A DNA stretch of 64,000 nt. Origin: Ancylobacter lacus. Lineage in GTDB: Bacteria > Pseudomonadota > Alphaproteobacteria > Rhizobiales > Xanthobacteraceae. Made by a program: the position numbers and the translations under genes. The notes below the pieces were generated by a model. That model saw nothing but the letters and a program-made list of their open reading frames with translations. It was not told where the DNA came from and searched no databases. Shown here in pieces: positions 21,242 through 30,594 of this stretch (position 1 is its first letter; every line of letters starts with the position of its first letter). The stretch is from assembly GCF_018390635.1 (NCBI RefSeq), contig NZ_JAHBGE010000051.1, forward strand, positions 124,001 to 188,000, given 5' to 3'.

Positions 21242-23134
21242 ATGCTGCAGACGCTGCGCAAGGGCGCATCCGGCCTCGTCGCCAAAATTCTGATGGGCCT
21301 GCTCATCCTCAGCTTCGGCATCTGGGGCATCGCCGACGTGTTTCGCAACTTCGGCAGCCACACGCTCGCCAGCATCGGTTCGAGCGAGGTGACGGTGCCG
21401 GAGTTCCGCCAGCTCTACCAGCAACGGCTCCAGCAGATCAGCCAGCAGATCAAGCGCGGCCTGACGCCGGATCAGGCCCGCGCCATCGGCATTCCCGACC
21501 AGGTGCTCAATGAGCGCCTCGCCGAGGCCGCGCTCGACGACCGCGTCGGCCATCTCGGCCTCGCCCTCTCCAACGACGAGATGGTGAAGCGGATTTCGGA
21601 GAATCCCGCCTTCCGTGGTCCCAGCGGCAGCTTCGACCCGAATTACTTCAACCAGGTGCTGCGCTCGAACGGCTTCACCGAGGCCCGCTTCGTCGAGGCC
21701 GAGCGCCGCCTGGCGCTGCGCCAGCAGTTCCTCGATTCGCTGGCCGGCGGCATCGAGGTGCCGCAGGTGCTGCGCGACGCCTTCAAGCGCTACGAAACCG
21801 AGGAACGCAGCGTCAGCTACGTGCTGATCGAGCCGCCGGCGCTCGACACCATCGCCGCCCCCTCCGATGAGGTGCTGAAGGCCTTCTTCGAGGCCCGCAA
21901 GGCGGCGTTCCGCGCGCCGGAATACCGCAACGTCGCGGTGCTGGCCCTCACCCCCGCCGCTCTCGCCGCCACGGTGCAGGTGTCGGACGAGGACCTGAAG
22001 GCCGCCTACGAGGCCAACATCGCCCGCTTCGGCACGCCGGAAACCCGCGTGGTGCAGCAGATCGTGTTCCCCAATGCCGAGGAAGCCAAGGCGGCGGCGG
22101 ACAAGATCGCGGCCGGCACGCCCTTCGCCGACATCGTGACCGAGCGCAAGCTGACGCCGGGCGACGTCAATCTCGGCAATGTCCCGCGCAGCGCCATCTT
22201 CGACAAGGCGGTGGCGGATGCCGCCTTCGGCCTGCCGCAGGGCGGCACCAGCGGGGTGGTCAACGGCCGGTTCGGTCCCGTCATCATCCATGTCGAGGCC
22301 ATCACGCCGGGCGTCACCAAGCCTCTCGCCGAGGTCGCCACCGAGCTGCGCGCCGACCTGCAGGCCCAGCGTGCCCAGCGCGCGGTCGGCGACAGGCGCG
22401 ACCAGATCGAGGACGAGCTTGCCAGCGGCGCCAAGCTCACCGAGGTCGCAACCAAGCTCGGCCTCGCGCTGCAGCAGATCAACACCGATATTTCCGGCAA
22501 GACCCCGGACGGAGCCTCCATCGGCGATGTCCCCGGCCGTACCGAGGTTCTGCGCGGTGCCTTCGCCGCCGATGTCGGTGCCGCGACCGACCCCGTCACC
22601 CTGCCGCAGAACGCCGGCTATGTCTGGTACGAGGTCGAAAGCGTCACCCCGGGCCGCGACCGCAGCTTCGAGGAGGCCCGCGCGCAGGCGCTCGACCGCT
22701 GGCGCCAGGACGAGGCGGCCAAGACGCTCGATGCCGAGGTCGAGGCGCTGAAGAAGAAGGTCGTCGACGGCACGCCCTTCGACAAGGCGGCGGCCGAGGC
22801 CGGCCTCGCGGTGAAGACCGCCGCCGGCATCCGGCGCGGCCGCGCCGCCGAGGGCATCCCGCAGGGCGCCATCAATGCCCTGTTCGCCACCCAGCAGGGC
22901 CAGGTCGGCTCGGCGCCGGTCGATCTCGGCGACGGCCGCCTCGTCTTCGTCGTCACCGGCGTCGGCGTGCCCGCCAGCATGGGTGAGGACAAGCAGGTGC
23001 TGGCCACCACCAGCCAGCGCATGCAGGAAGACCTGATGACGGAATATCTCGTGCGCCTGCAGGCCGACCTCGGCGTGAAGGTCAACCGCGCCGCGCTCGA
23101 CGCCATTGTCGGCGGCGACACCCGCACCAATTGA
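21242..23134 (+). CDS. ppiD: Periplasmic folding chaperone / peptidyl-prolyl isomerase PpiD-like
   Basis: 630 residues. A membrane anchor (about 14-32, VAKILMGLLILSFGIWGIAD) is followed by a SurA/PpiD N-terminal chaperone region (ASIGSSEVTVPEFRQLYQQRLQQ, NPAFRGPSGSFDPNYFNQVLRSNGFTEARFV). A parvulin-type rotamase domain lies at about 265-365 (VVQQIVFPNAEEAKAAADKI, FADIVTERKL) and a long helical C-terminal part follows. It helps fold proteins emerging from the Sec channel at the inner membrane. It is followed by trpE eight bases after its stop, so the tryptophan genes appear to read from the ppiD promoter. Confidence 0.93.
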   Translation: MLQTLRKGASGLVAKILMGLLILSFGIWGIADVFRNFGSHTLASIGSSEVTVPEFRQLYQQRLQQISQQIKRGLTPDQARAIGIPDQVLNERLAEAALDDRVGHLGLALSNDEMVKRISENPAFRGPSGSFDPNYFNQVLRSNGFTEARFVEAERRLALRQQFLDSLAGGIEVPQVLRDAFKRYETEERSVSYVLIEPPALDTIAAPSDEVLKAFFEARKAAFRAPEYRNVAVLALTPAALAATVQVSDEDLKAAYEANIARFGTPETRVVQQIVFPNAEEAKAAADKIAAGTPFADIVTERKLTPGDVNLGNVPRSAIFDKAVADAAFGLPQGGTSGVVNGRFGPVIIHVEAITPGVTKPLAEVATELRADLQAQRAQRAVGDRRDQIEDELASGAKLTEVATKLGLALQQINTDISGKTPDGASIGDVPGRTEVLRGAFAADVGAATDPVTLPQNAGYVWYEVESVTPGRDRSFEEARAQALDRWRQDEAAKTLDAEVEALKKKVVDGTPFDKAAAEAGLAVKTAAGIRRGRAAEGIPQGAINALFATQQGQVGSAPVDLGDGRLVFVVTGVGVPASMGEDKQVLATTSQRMQEDLMTEYLVRLQADLGVKVNRAALDAIVGGDTRTN

Positions 23135-23142
23135 GACCGGCC

Positions 23143-24678
23143 ATGAGCAGCACCGCCACCGCCGGGCGTCCCCGCCTCGCCGACACCAGCTTCGCCGCCG
23201 CCTATGGCCGCGGGGAAGCGCAGGTCGTGACCCAGAAGCTGGTCGCTGACCTCGAAACCCCGGTCTCCGCCTTCCTGAAGATCGCCGCCGAGCGGCCCAA
23301 CAGCTTCCTGCTGGAATCGGTGGAAGGCGGCGACACCCGCGGCCGCTATTCCATGATCGGCATCGAGCCGGACCTGATCTGGCGCTGCCGCGGCGACCGG
23401 GCGGAGATCAACCGGCAGGCCCAGATCGACCCGAACGCCTTCGAGCCCTGCGCCGAAGCCCCGCTGCTGGCGCTGCGCGCGCTGGTGGCGGAATCGCGCA
23501 TCGCGCTCCCCGTCGGCTCGCCGCCGATGTCGGCGGGCATCTTCGGCTATCTCGGCTACGACATGGTGCGGCAGATGGAGCGGCTGCCGGCGCCGAAACC
23601 CGATATTCTCGGCGTGCCGGACGCGATCTTCATCCGCCCCACCGTGATGGTGGTGTTCGATTCCGCCCGCGACGAGATCACCGTCGTCACACCGGTACGG
23701 CCTCTCCCCGGGGTCTCCGCCGAGCTGGCCCATGAGCGGGCGCAGGAGCGCATCGAGGCGGTGGTGCGGGCGCTCGACGGCGCGCTGCCCAACACACCGG
23801 CGCAGGCGCCGTTCCACCAGGAGGTGGCGCCGGTCTCCAACACCCCGCCGGAGGCCTATCTCGACATGGTCGAGCGGGCGAAGGAATACATCCGCGCCGG
23901 CGACATCTTCCAGGTGGTGCTGTCGCAGCGCTTCGAGGCGCCCTTCACCCTGCCGCCGTTCGCGCTCTACCGCGCGCTGCGGCGGGTCAACCCCGCGCCG
24001 TTCCTCGTCTATTTCAACTTCGGCGATTTCGCGCTGGTGTGCTCCAGCCCGGAGATCCTGGTGCGGCTGCGCGACGACACCGTCACCATCCGCCCCATCG
24101 CCGGCACCCGCCGGCGCGGCGCCACCCCGCACGAGGACAAGGCGCTGGAGGAGGAGCTGCTTGCCGACCCCAAGGAGCGGGCCGAGCATCTGATGCTGCT
24201 CGACCTCGGCCGCAACGATGTCGGCCGCGTCGCCCGCATTGGCACCGTGCGGGTGACCGACAGCTTCTTCATCGAGCGCTACAGCCAGGTGATGCACATC
24301 GTCTCGAATGTCGAGGGCACGCTCGACCCCAGCCACGACGTGCTCGACGCGCTGGCCGCCGGCTTTCCCGCCGGCACCGTCTCGGGCGCGCCCAAGGTGC
24401 GGGCGATGGAGATCATCGACGAGCTGGAGCGCGACAAGCGCGGCATCTATGCCGGGGCTATCGGCTATTTCGGCGCCGATGGCGAGATGGATACCTGCAT
24501 CGTGCTGCGCACCGCCGTGGTGAAGGACGGGCGGATGCATGTGCAGGCCGGCGCCGGGATCGTGTATGATTCCGTCCCGGAAAGCGAACAGCAGGAATGC
24601 GTCAACAAGGCGCGCGCGCTGTTCCGCGCCGGGGAGGAGGCGGTGCGCTTCGCGGCGCGCGCCGGCCGCGGCCAGTGA
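23143..24678 (+). CDS. trpE: Anthranilate synthase component I
   Basis: Chorismate to anthranilate, the first committed step of tryptophan synthesis. 511 residues. The N-terminal regulatory part contains LLESVEGGDTRGRYSMIG (feedback tryptophan site region). The chorismate-binding domain has LSQRFE, NPAPFLVYF, SSPEILVR, IAGTRRRGATP, DLGRNDVGRV and the final GAGIVYDS. The ATG at 23143 is preferred over the TTG at 23131 that overlaps the ppiD stop. TrpE is separate from TrpG here, unlike the fused TrpEG of many Rhizobiaceae. No tryptophan-rich leader peptide precedes it. Confidence 0.97.
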   Translation: MSSTATAGRPRLADTSFAAAYGRGEAQVVTQKLVADLETPVSAFLKIAAERPNSFLLESVEGGDTRGRYSMIGIEPDLIWRCRGDRAEINRQAQIDPNAFEPCAEAPLLALRALVAESRIALPVGSPPMSAGIFGYLGYDMVRQMERLPAPKPDILGVPDAIFIRPTVMVVFDSARDEITVVTPVRPLPGVSAELAHERAQERIEAVVRALDGALPNTPAQAPFHQEVAPVSNTPPEAYLDMVERAKEYIRAGDIFQVVLSQRFEAPFTLPPFALYRALRRVNPAPFLVYFNFGDFALVCSSPEILVRLRDDTVTIRPIAGTRRRGATPHEDKALEEELLADPKERAEHLMLLDLGRNDVGRVARIGTVRVTDSFFIERYSQVMHIVSNVEGTLDPSHDVLDALAAGFPAGTVSGAPKVRAMEIIDELERDKRGIYAGAIGYFGADGEMDTCIVLRTAVVKDGRMHVQAGAGIVYDSVPESEQQECVNKARALFRAGEEAVRFAARAGRGQ

Positions 24679-24857
24679 GGGTTCGCGCCGCGATGAGGAC
24701 GGGAAGGCCGATGAGGATGATGGGGTGGACGATGAGGCCGACGACGCGCCGATGGCGGGGCGGGCGCGCGCTTCCCCGGCCGCCCGCCGCTTGACCCGGC
24801 GCGGGCTCTCCCCCTAGACCTTTTGCAACCGGCTTTCCGCCGGCGGACGGACCCGCG

Positions 24858-25466
24858 ATGATCCTCCTCGTCGACAATTACGACAGCTTCACCTGGAACC
24901 TCGTGCACTATCTCGGCGGCCTCGGCGCCGAGGTGGAGGTGCGGCGCAACGACACCCTCTCCGTTGACGAGGCGCTGGCGCTTGAGCCCGAGGCGATCGT
25001 CATCTCCCCCGGCCCCGCCACCCCGAACGAGGCCGGCATCTGCCTGGAGCTGATCGCCCGCGCCGCCGACGAGGGGGTGCCGGTGTTCGGCGTCTGCCTC
25101 GGCCATCAGGCGATCGGGCAGGTGTTCGGCGGCGACGTGGTGCGCGCGCCGGTGCCGATGCACGGCAAGATGAGCGAGATGCACCACCAGGGCGAGAGCG
25201 TGTTCCGCGGCATCAACGGCCCCTTCAAGGCGACGCGCTACCACTCGCTGCTGGTGAAGCGCGACACCCTGCCCGCCGATCTCGCGGTGACGGCGGAAAC
25301 CGATGACGGGCTGATCATGGGCCTGTCGCACCGCGACCTGCCGGTGCACGGCGTGCAGTTCCATCCCGAGAGCATCGCCTCCGAGCACGGCCACACCATA
25401 CTGAAGAACTTCCTCGACCTCGCCCGGGCCTGGAACGCCGGCCCCCGCCGCTCACGCGCCGCCTGA
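24858..25466 (+). CDS. trpG: Anthranilate synthase component II (glutamine amidotransferase)
   Basis: 202 residues, class I amidotransferase that supplies ammonia to TrpE. Catalytic Cys80 in GVCLGHQ, and His169 and Glu171 in QFHPES. N-terminal MILLVDNYDSFTWNLVHYL and the oxyanion motif SPGPATPNEAG are typical. It lies 179 bases after trpE and 18 bases before trpD. The gap before it carries three GATGAGG copies and no clear gene. Confidence 0.97.
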   Translation: MILLVDNYDSFTWNLVHYLGGLGAEVEVRRNDTLSVDEALALEPEAIVISPGPATPNEAGICLELIARAADEGVPVFGVCLGHQAIGQVFGGDVVRAPVPMHGKMSEMHHQGESVFRGINGPFKATRYHSLLVKRDTLPADLAVTAETDDGLIMGLSHRDLPVHGVQFHPESIASEHGHTILKNFLDLARAWNAGPRRSRAA

Positions 25467-25484
25467 ACCGAACGAGCCAACCCC

Positions 25485-26498
25485 ATGGAAAACCTCAAGG
25501 CTCTCATCGGCAAGGTCGCGACCGGCACCGCCCTGACCCGGGCGGAATCGGCCCATGCCTTCGACGTCATGATGTCGGGCGAGGCCACCCCCTCGCAGAT
25601 CGGCGCGCTGCTGATGGGGCTGCGGGTGCGCGGCGAGACGGTGGACGAGATCGCCGGCGCGGTCGCGACCATGCGCTCCAAGATGCTCTCCGTGAAGGCC
25701 CCGGCCGGCGCGGTGGACGTGGTTGGCACCGGGGGCGACGCCTCCGGCTCCTACAACATCTCGACCTGCGCCTCCTTCATCGTCGCGGGGGCGGGGGTGC
25801 CGGTGGCCAAGCACGGCAACCGGGCGCTGTCCTCCAGGTCCGGCGCTGCCGACGTGCTGATGGGGCTGGGGGTGAAGATCGACCTCTCGCCGGAGCAGAT
25901 CGGCACCTGCATCGCCGAGGCCGGCATCGGCTTCATGTTCGCCCCGGCCCACCACCCCGCCATGAAGCATGTCGGCCCGACCCGGGTGGAGATGGGCACC
26001 CGCACCATCTTCAACCTGCTGGGGCCGCTGTCCAACCCCGCCGGGGTCACCCGGCAGATGGTCGGCGTGTTCTCGCGCAGCTGGGTCGAGCCGCTGGCGG
26101 AGGTGCTGCGCACGCTGGGCTCGGAACGGGCCTGGGTGGTGCACGGTTCGGATGGGCTCGACGAGATCACCACCACCGGGCCGACCGCGGTGGCGGAGCT
26201 GAAGGACGGCGCGATCCGCCGCTTCGAGATCACGCCGGAGGAATTCGGCATCGCCCGGGCGACGCCGGAGGCGCTGAAGGGCGGCGACGGCGTCGCCAAT
26301 GCCCGGGCGCTGCGCGCGGTGCTGGCCGGCGAGCCGGGCGCCTATGCCGATATCGCCGTCATGAACGCCGCCGCGGCGCTGCTGGTCGCCGGCGCGGTGG
26401 AGGATTTCGCCGGGGGGCTGGAGCGGGCCCGCCACAGCCTTTCCAGCGGCCGGGCGCTGGCCGCGCTTGACCGGCTCATCGCCGTCTCGAACGCCTGA
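25485..26498 (+). CDS. trpD: Anthranilate phosphoribosyltransferase
   Basis: 337 residues. Transfers the phosphoribosyl group to anthranilate. The PRPP-binding GTGGD (in [18 protein letters not shown]), [21 protein letters not shown], the [11 protein letters not shown] segment and [12 protein letters not shown] are present. It lies 18 bases after trpG and about 50 bases before trpC in the same unit. Confidence 0.98.
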   Translation: MENLKALIGKVATGTALTRAESAHAFDVMMSGEATPSQIGALLMGLRVRGETVDEIAGAVATMRSKMLSVKAPAGAVDVVGTGGDASGSYNISTCASFIVAGAGVPVAKHGNRALSSRSGAADVLMGLGVKIDLSPEQIGTCIAEAGIGFMFAPAHHPAMKHVGPTRVEMGTRTIFNLLGPLSNPAGVTRQMVGVFSRSWVEPLAEVLRTLGSERAWVVHGSDGLDEITTTGPTAVAELKDGAIRRFEITPEEFGIARATPEALKGGDGVANARALRAVLAGEPGAYADIAVMNAAAALLVAGAVEDFAGGLERARHSLSSGRALAALDRLIAVSNA

Positions 26499-26547
26499 GC
26501 GCCGCCCCGTCCGGCAGAAGGGCGCCCGCCCGAAGGAGACAGCCGCC

Positions 26548-27366
26548 ATGGTCGACATTCTCGAAAAGATCGGCGCCTACAAGCGCGAGGAGATCGCCGC
26601 CGCCAAGCGCGTCCGCCCGCTGGAGCAGGTGCGCGCCCGCGCCGAGGCGCAGCCGGCGCCGCGCGGTTTTCTCGCCGCCATCGAGGCCCGGATCGCCGCG
26701 GGCGGCACCGCGCTGATCGCCGAGATCAAGAAGGGGAGCCCTTCCAAGGGCCTGATCCGGCCGGACTTCGATCCCCCGGCGCTGGCCCGCGCCTATGAGG
26801 CGGGCGGGGCGACCTGCCTGTCGGTGCTGACCGACACCCCCTCCTTCCAGGGCGCGCCGGAATTCCTGGTCGCCGCGCGCGAGGCGGCGCCCTCCCTGCC
26901 GGCGCTGCGCAAGGATTTCCTCTACGACACCTACCAGGTGTTCGAGGCGCGGAGCTGGGGGGCGGACTGCATCCTCGTCATCCTCGCCTCCACCGACGAC
27001 GCCCTCGCCCGCGACCTGATCGAGACCGCCCACGGCCTCGGCATGGACGCGCTGATCGAGGTGCATGACGACGCCGAGCTGGACCGGGCGCTCGCCCTGC
27101 CCTCGCGCCTCGTCGGCATCAACAACCGCAACCTGCGCACCTTCGACGTCGGGCTGGAAACCTCCGAGCGGCTGGCCCCCCGGGTGCCGAAGGACCGGGT
27201 GCTGGTCGGCGAAAGCGGCATCTTCACCCCCGCCGACGTCGCCCGGCTGGCCCGCGTCGACATCCGCACCATCCTCGTCGGCGAAAGCCTGATGCGGCAG
27301 GACGACGTCGCCGCCGCCACCCGCGCCCTGCTCGCCCCGGCCGCGCCGCTGCGCGCCGCCGGCTGA
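26548..27366 (+). CDS. trpC: Indole-3-glycerol-phosphate synthase
   Basis: 272 residues, TIM barrel. Motifs include [11 protein letters not shown] (catalytic lysine), [24 protein letters not shown] (general acid lysine), [11 protein letters not shown] and GESGIF. The ATG at 26548 has GAAGGAGAC upstream, so the longer frame from 26467 is rejected. It is followed by moaC after only five bases. Confidence 0.98.
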   Translation: MVDILEKIGAYKREEIAAAKRVRPLEQVRARAEAQPAPRGFLAAIEARIAAGGTALIAEIKKGSPSKGLIRPDFDPPALARAYEAGGATCLSVLTDTPSFQGAPEFLVAAREAAPSLPALRKDFLYDTYQVFEARSWGADCILVILASTDDALARDLIETAHGLGMDALIEVHDDAELDRALALPSRLVGINNRNLRTFDVGLETSERLAPRVPKDRVLVGESGIFTPADVARLARVDIRTILVGESLMRQDDVAAATRALLAPAAPLRAAG

Positions 27367-27371
27367 CCGCC

Positions 27372-27899
27372 ATGAGCGCACAGGACAAGGCGGCGGGCGG
27401 GGACGCCGAAGCCGGGGACGGCGCCCCGCGCCTCAGCCATATCGACGCCAGCGGCGCCGCCAACATGGTCGATGTCGCCGACAAGGCGGTGACCGACCGC
27501 ATCGCCCGGGCCGAAGGCCGCGTCGCGATGGAGCCGGCGACGCTGGACCTGATCCTCGCCGGCAATGCGAAGAAGGGCGACGTCATCGGCACCGCCCGCC
27601 TCGCCGGCATCATGGCGGCCAAGCGCACCCATGAGCTGATCCCGCTCTGCCACGCGCTGCAGCTCTCCAGGGTTGCGGTCGACATCAGCCCGGACCACGC
27701 CCTGCCGGGGCTGCGGGTCGAGGCCAGCGTGCGTACCGCCGGCCAGACCGGGGTGGAGATGGAGGCGCTCACCGCCGTCACCGTCGCCTGCCTCACCATC
27801 TACGACATGGCCAAGGCGGTCGACCGCGGCATGCGGATCGAGGGCGTGCGGCTGCTGGAAAAGGCCGGCGGCCGGTCCGGCCACTGGCAGGCCGGCTAA
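27372..27899 (+). CDS. moaC: Cyclic pyranopterin monophosphate synthase
   Basis: 175 residues. With MoaA it makes cyclic pyranopterin, the first molybdenum-cofactor intermediate. Conserved [52 protein letters not shown] and [21 protein letters not shown] are visible. It is tightly linked to trpC (five bases) and followed by moeA after 158 bases, the usual trpC-moaC-moeA order of this lineage. Confidence 0.98.
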   Translation: MSAQDKAAGGDAEAGDGAPRLSHIDASGAANMVDVADKAVTDRIARAEGRVAMEPATLDLILAGNAKKGDVIGTARLAGIMAAKRTHELIPLCHALQLSRVAVDISPDHALPGLRVEASVRTAGQTGVEMEALTAVTVACLTIYDMAKAVDRGMRIEGVRLLEKAGGRSGHWQAG

Positions 27900-28057
27900 A
27901 GCACGCCCCGGCCGGGGGATGGCGGTTCGCGGGCCGAACCGCTGCGGCCGGACGCCGACGACGGGAGAGCCGCGCCGGGCTTCGGCGCGGCCGGCACGAA
28001 CCTCACGGCGCCGGGCGGCGGACGCCACGGAACGCCCAACCGACCCAGGAGCAGGCC

Positions 28058-29269
28058 ATGGCGCTGATGCCGGTTCACGATGCCCTTGCCGAGGTTCTCG
28101 CCGAGGCCGCCGCGCTCGGCGCCGAGACCGAGCCGCTCGACAGCGCCCATGGCCGGGTGCTCGCCGCCCCGGTGGTCGCGGCGCGCAGCACCCCGGCCGC
28201 CGACGTCTCCGCCATGGACGGCTATGCGGTGCGGGCGCAGGACGCCGCCGCTGGCGCCGCGCTGGCGGTGGCGGGCGAATCCGCCGCCGGCACCCCCTTT
28301 CCCCGCCGCCTCGGCGCGGGCGAGGCGGTGCGCATCTTCACCGGCGCGGTGATGCCGGCCGGGGCCGACGCGGTGGTGATCCAGGAAGACACCCGGCGCG
28401 AAGGCGACCGGGTCACGGTGCTGGAAGCCGCGACCGAGGGCCGGCATATCCGCCGGGCGGGCGGGGATTTCGCCGCCGGCGCCATCGTGCTGCCGGCGGG
28501 GCGCCGTCTCACCGCGCGCGACCTCGCGCTGGCCGCCGCCGCCGATCGGGCGGAGCTGGAGGTGGTGCGCCGGCCGGTGGTCGGCCTGCTCTCCACCGGC
28601 GACGAGCTGGTGCGCCCCGGCGCCGGGGCGGGGCCGCATCAGGTCATCCTCTCCAATGTCTATTCGGTCGGCGCCCTCGCCCGCGCCACCGGGGCGGAGG
28701 TGCGCGACCTCGGCACCCTGCCGGACGAGCGGGCGGCGACGGAACAGGCCTTGCGCGCCGCGCTGGACGCCGAGATCGACATCCTCGTGACCACGGGCGG
28801 CGCCTCGGTCGGCGACCACGACCTCGTCGCCCCGGCGCTGCTGGCGCTGGGGGTGCGGCTGGCGGTGCACAAGGTGGCGCTGCGGCCGGGCAAGCCGCTG
28901 ATGTTCGGCCGCTTCGGGGCGAGCCACGTGCTGGGCCTGCCGGGCAACCCGGTTTCGGCGCATGTGTGCGCCCTGCTGTTCCTGCGCCCGCTGATCCGCC
29001 GGCTGGCCGGGCTGCCGGCGGCCGAGGCCCTGCCGCTGCGCCCCGCCCGCCTCGCCGCCGACCTCAAGGCCAACGACCAGCGCATGGATTTCCTGCGCGC
29101 CGAGATCGTCGGCACGGCGGAGGGGCTGCCGCTGGTGCGCCCGCTGCCGGTGCAGGACAGCTCGATGCTCAGCGTGCTGGCGCGGGCGGACTGCCTGCTG
29201 GTGCGCCCGCCCTTCGCCCCGGCGGCCATGGCGGGCGAGCCTTGCGAGATCCTTCCGCTCGACGATTGA
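28058..29269 (+). CDS. moeA: Molybdopterin molybdenumtransferase
   Basis: 403 residues. Inserts molybdenum into adenylylated molybdopterin. The N-terminal region has SAMDGYAVR and FTGAVMPAGADAVVIQED. The MoaB/Mog-like domain (about 170-320) has LLSTGDELV, TTGGASVGDHD and PGKPLMFG, and LGLPGNPVSAHVC leads into the C-terminal beta barrel. It is the last gene of the trp-moa-moe run; the next gene belongs to a different, nitrogen-related module. Confidence 0.98.
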   Translation: MALMPVHDALAEVLAEAAALGAETEPLDSAHGRVLAAPVVAARSTPAADVSAMDGYAVRAQDAAAGAALAVAGESAAGTPFPRRLGAGEAVRIFTGAVMPAGADAVVIQEDTRREGDRVTVLEAATEGRHIRRAGGDFAAGAIVLPAGRRLTARDLALAAAADRAELEVVRRPVVGLLSTGDELVRPGAGAGPHQVILSNVYSVGALARATGAEVRDLGTLPDERAATEQALRAALDAEIDILVTTGGASVGDHDLVAPALLALGVRLAVHKVALRPGKPLMFGRFGASHVLGLPGNPVSAHVCALLFLRPLIRRLAGLPAAEALPLRPARLAADLKANDQRMDFLRAEIVGTAEGLPLVRPLPVQDSSMLSVLARADCLLVRPPFAPAAMAGEPCEILPLDD

Positions 29270-29323
29270 GCGTCGCGGCCCCATCCATGCATGGTCGGCG
29301 CCGTCCCGCTTCACAGGTGCCGC

Positions 29324-29704
29324 ATGCAGATCAACCTTCCCGAGATCCACGCCGAGGTCGAAGCCGCCTTCGCCCGCTATGAAACCGCCCTGGTGTCGAA
29401 CGATGTCGCGGCGCTGGACGCGCTGTTCTGGGACGATCCCCTCACCATCCGGTACGGCATCACCGAGAATCTCTACGGCATCGACGCCATCCGCGCCTTC
29501 CGCGCCGCCCGCTCCCCGGCGGGGCTGGCGCGCACCATCTCCCGGACCGTGATCACCACCTACGGCACCGACATGGCCACCGCCTCCACCCTGTTCCACC
29601 GGCCCTCGGTGCCGGGCAAGGTCGGCCGGCAGATGCAGACCTGGATGCGCACGCCGGCCGGCTGGAAGGTGGTCGCCGCCCATGTCAGCCTGATCGACGA
29701 ATGA
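29324..29704 (+). CDS. hpxZ: HpxZ/AtzH family protein (DUF3225, NTF2-like fold)
   Basis: 126 residues. The whole sequence ([82 protein letters not shown]) fits the family of HpxZ (oxalurate catabolism of Klebsiella) and AtzH of the cyanuric-acid pathway, where AtzH acts as a 1,3-dicarboxyurea decarboxylase. The ATG at 29324 gives the normal start. It is followed by a GntR regulator on the same strand and faces atzF, whose product uses allophanate. No atzE/atzG-type amidase genes are next to it. Confidence 0.88.
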   Translation: MQINLPEIHAEVEAAFARYETALVSNDVAALDALFWDDPLTIRYGITENLYGIDAIRAFRAARSPAGLARTISRTVITTYGTDMATASTLFHRPSVPGKVGRQMQTWMRTPAGWKVVAAHVSLIDE

Positions 29705-29829
29705 GCACCCGCCGGCTCCGGCGGCGCGGTGACGCTCGCCCGCCGAGTCGCTATGGTGCCGCTCGATCCTGGGCCGGCGCGACGAATCGTCGGGCGGGCC
29801 GGGATCGCCCCAGTCGCCGCCGGGATTGA

Positions 29830-30537
29830 ATGCCGTCCATGCCCGCCTCCCCGTCGACCCGGAAAGACCCGCTCCACGCCGACGCGTCTCCGCGGCAGCG
29901 GCCGACGCGCGCCGAGGAACTGCGCTTCCAGGTCGCCGACGAAATCACCCGCGGCCTGCTTCCCCCCGGCACGACGCTGGACGAGACCGCGCTGGCGGCA
30001 CGGTTCGGCGTCTCCCGCACGCCGGTGCGCGAGGCCATCCGCGAGCTCGCCGCCTCCGGCCTCGTCGACACCCGGCCCCACCGCGGCGCGGTGGTGGCGC
30101 GGCCCAGCGTCGAGCGGCTGCAGTCGATGTTCGACGTCATGGCCGAGCTGGAGGCGCTCTGCGCCGGGCTCTGCGCCGTCAAGATCACCCCGGCCGAGCG
30201 GCGGGCGCTGGAGGCGCTCCACGCCGAGATGGGCGACCTGATGCGGCAGGGCGACTTCCTCGGCTATCGCGAGGCCAACGAGACCTTCCACACCTCGATC
30301 TATGCCGGCTCGCACAACGACTATCTCGCCGAGCTGACGCTGAGCACCCGGCGGCGGCTCTCGCCGTTCCGCCGCGCCCAGTTCCGCGCGCTCGGCCGGC
30401 TGGCGCTGTCGCACACCGAGCATGAGCGGGTGCTCACCGCGGTGATGCGCGGCGACCGCGAGGCCGCCGCCAGCGCCATGCGCCACCACATCGCCATCGT
30501 GCACGACGCCTATGAGGCCTACGCCCAGAGCCTGTGA
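29830..30537 (+). CDS. GntR family (FCD domain) transcriptional regulator
   Basis: 235 residues. The winged helix-turn-helix lies at about 25-95 (AEELRFQVADEITRGLLPPG, LAARFGVSRTPVREAIRELAASGLVDTRPHRGAVVA). The all-helical FCD ligand-binding domain follows (about 100-230; FDVMAELEALCAGL, NETFHTSIYAGSHNDYL, HEHERVL-like SHTEHERVLTAVMRGD). FadR/FCD regulators usually respond to small carboxylates. Between hpxZ and the convergent atzF it is the likely local regulator of this catabolic module. An in-frame start a few codons downstream (MPASP) is also possible. Confidence 0.93.
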   Translation: MPSMPASPSTRKDPLHADASPRQRPTRAEELRFQVADEITRGLLPPGTTLDETALAARFGVSRTPVREAIRELAASGLVDTRPHRGAVVARPSVERLQSMFDVMAELEALCAGLCAVKITPAERRALEALHAEMGDLMRQGDFLGYREANETFHTSIYAGSHNDYLAELTLSTRRRLSPFRRAQFRALGRLALSHTEHERVLTAVMRGDREAAASAMRHHIAIVHDAYEAYAQSL

Positions 30538-30594
30538 GGCGCGGTGAAAAATGATTTATTGCAATAGCTTATCATAACAGTCGCAACCTTCGCA

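Noticed and set aside
30545-30580. AT-rich patch with the palindrome TATTGCAATA between gntR and atzF as a GntR operator
   Set aside because: It lies between the 3' ends of two converging genes, where an operator is not expected, and the palindrome is only 10 bases. More likely a simple intergenic spacer.
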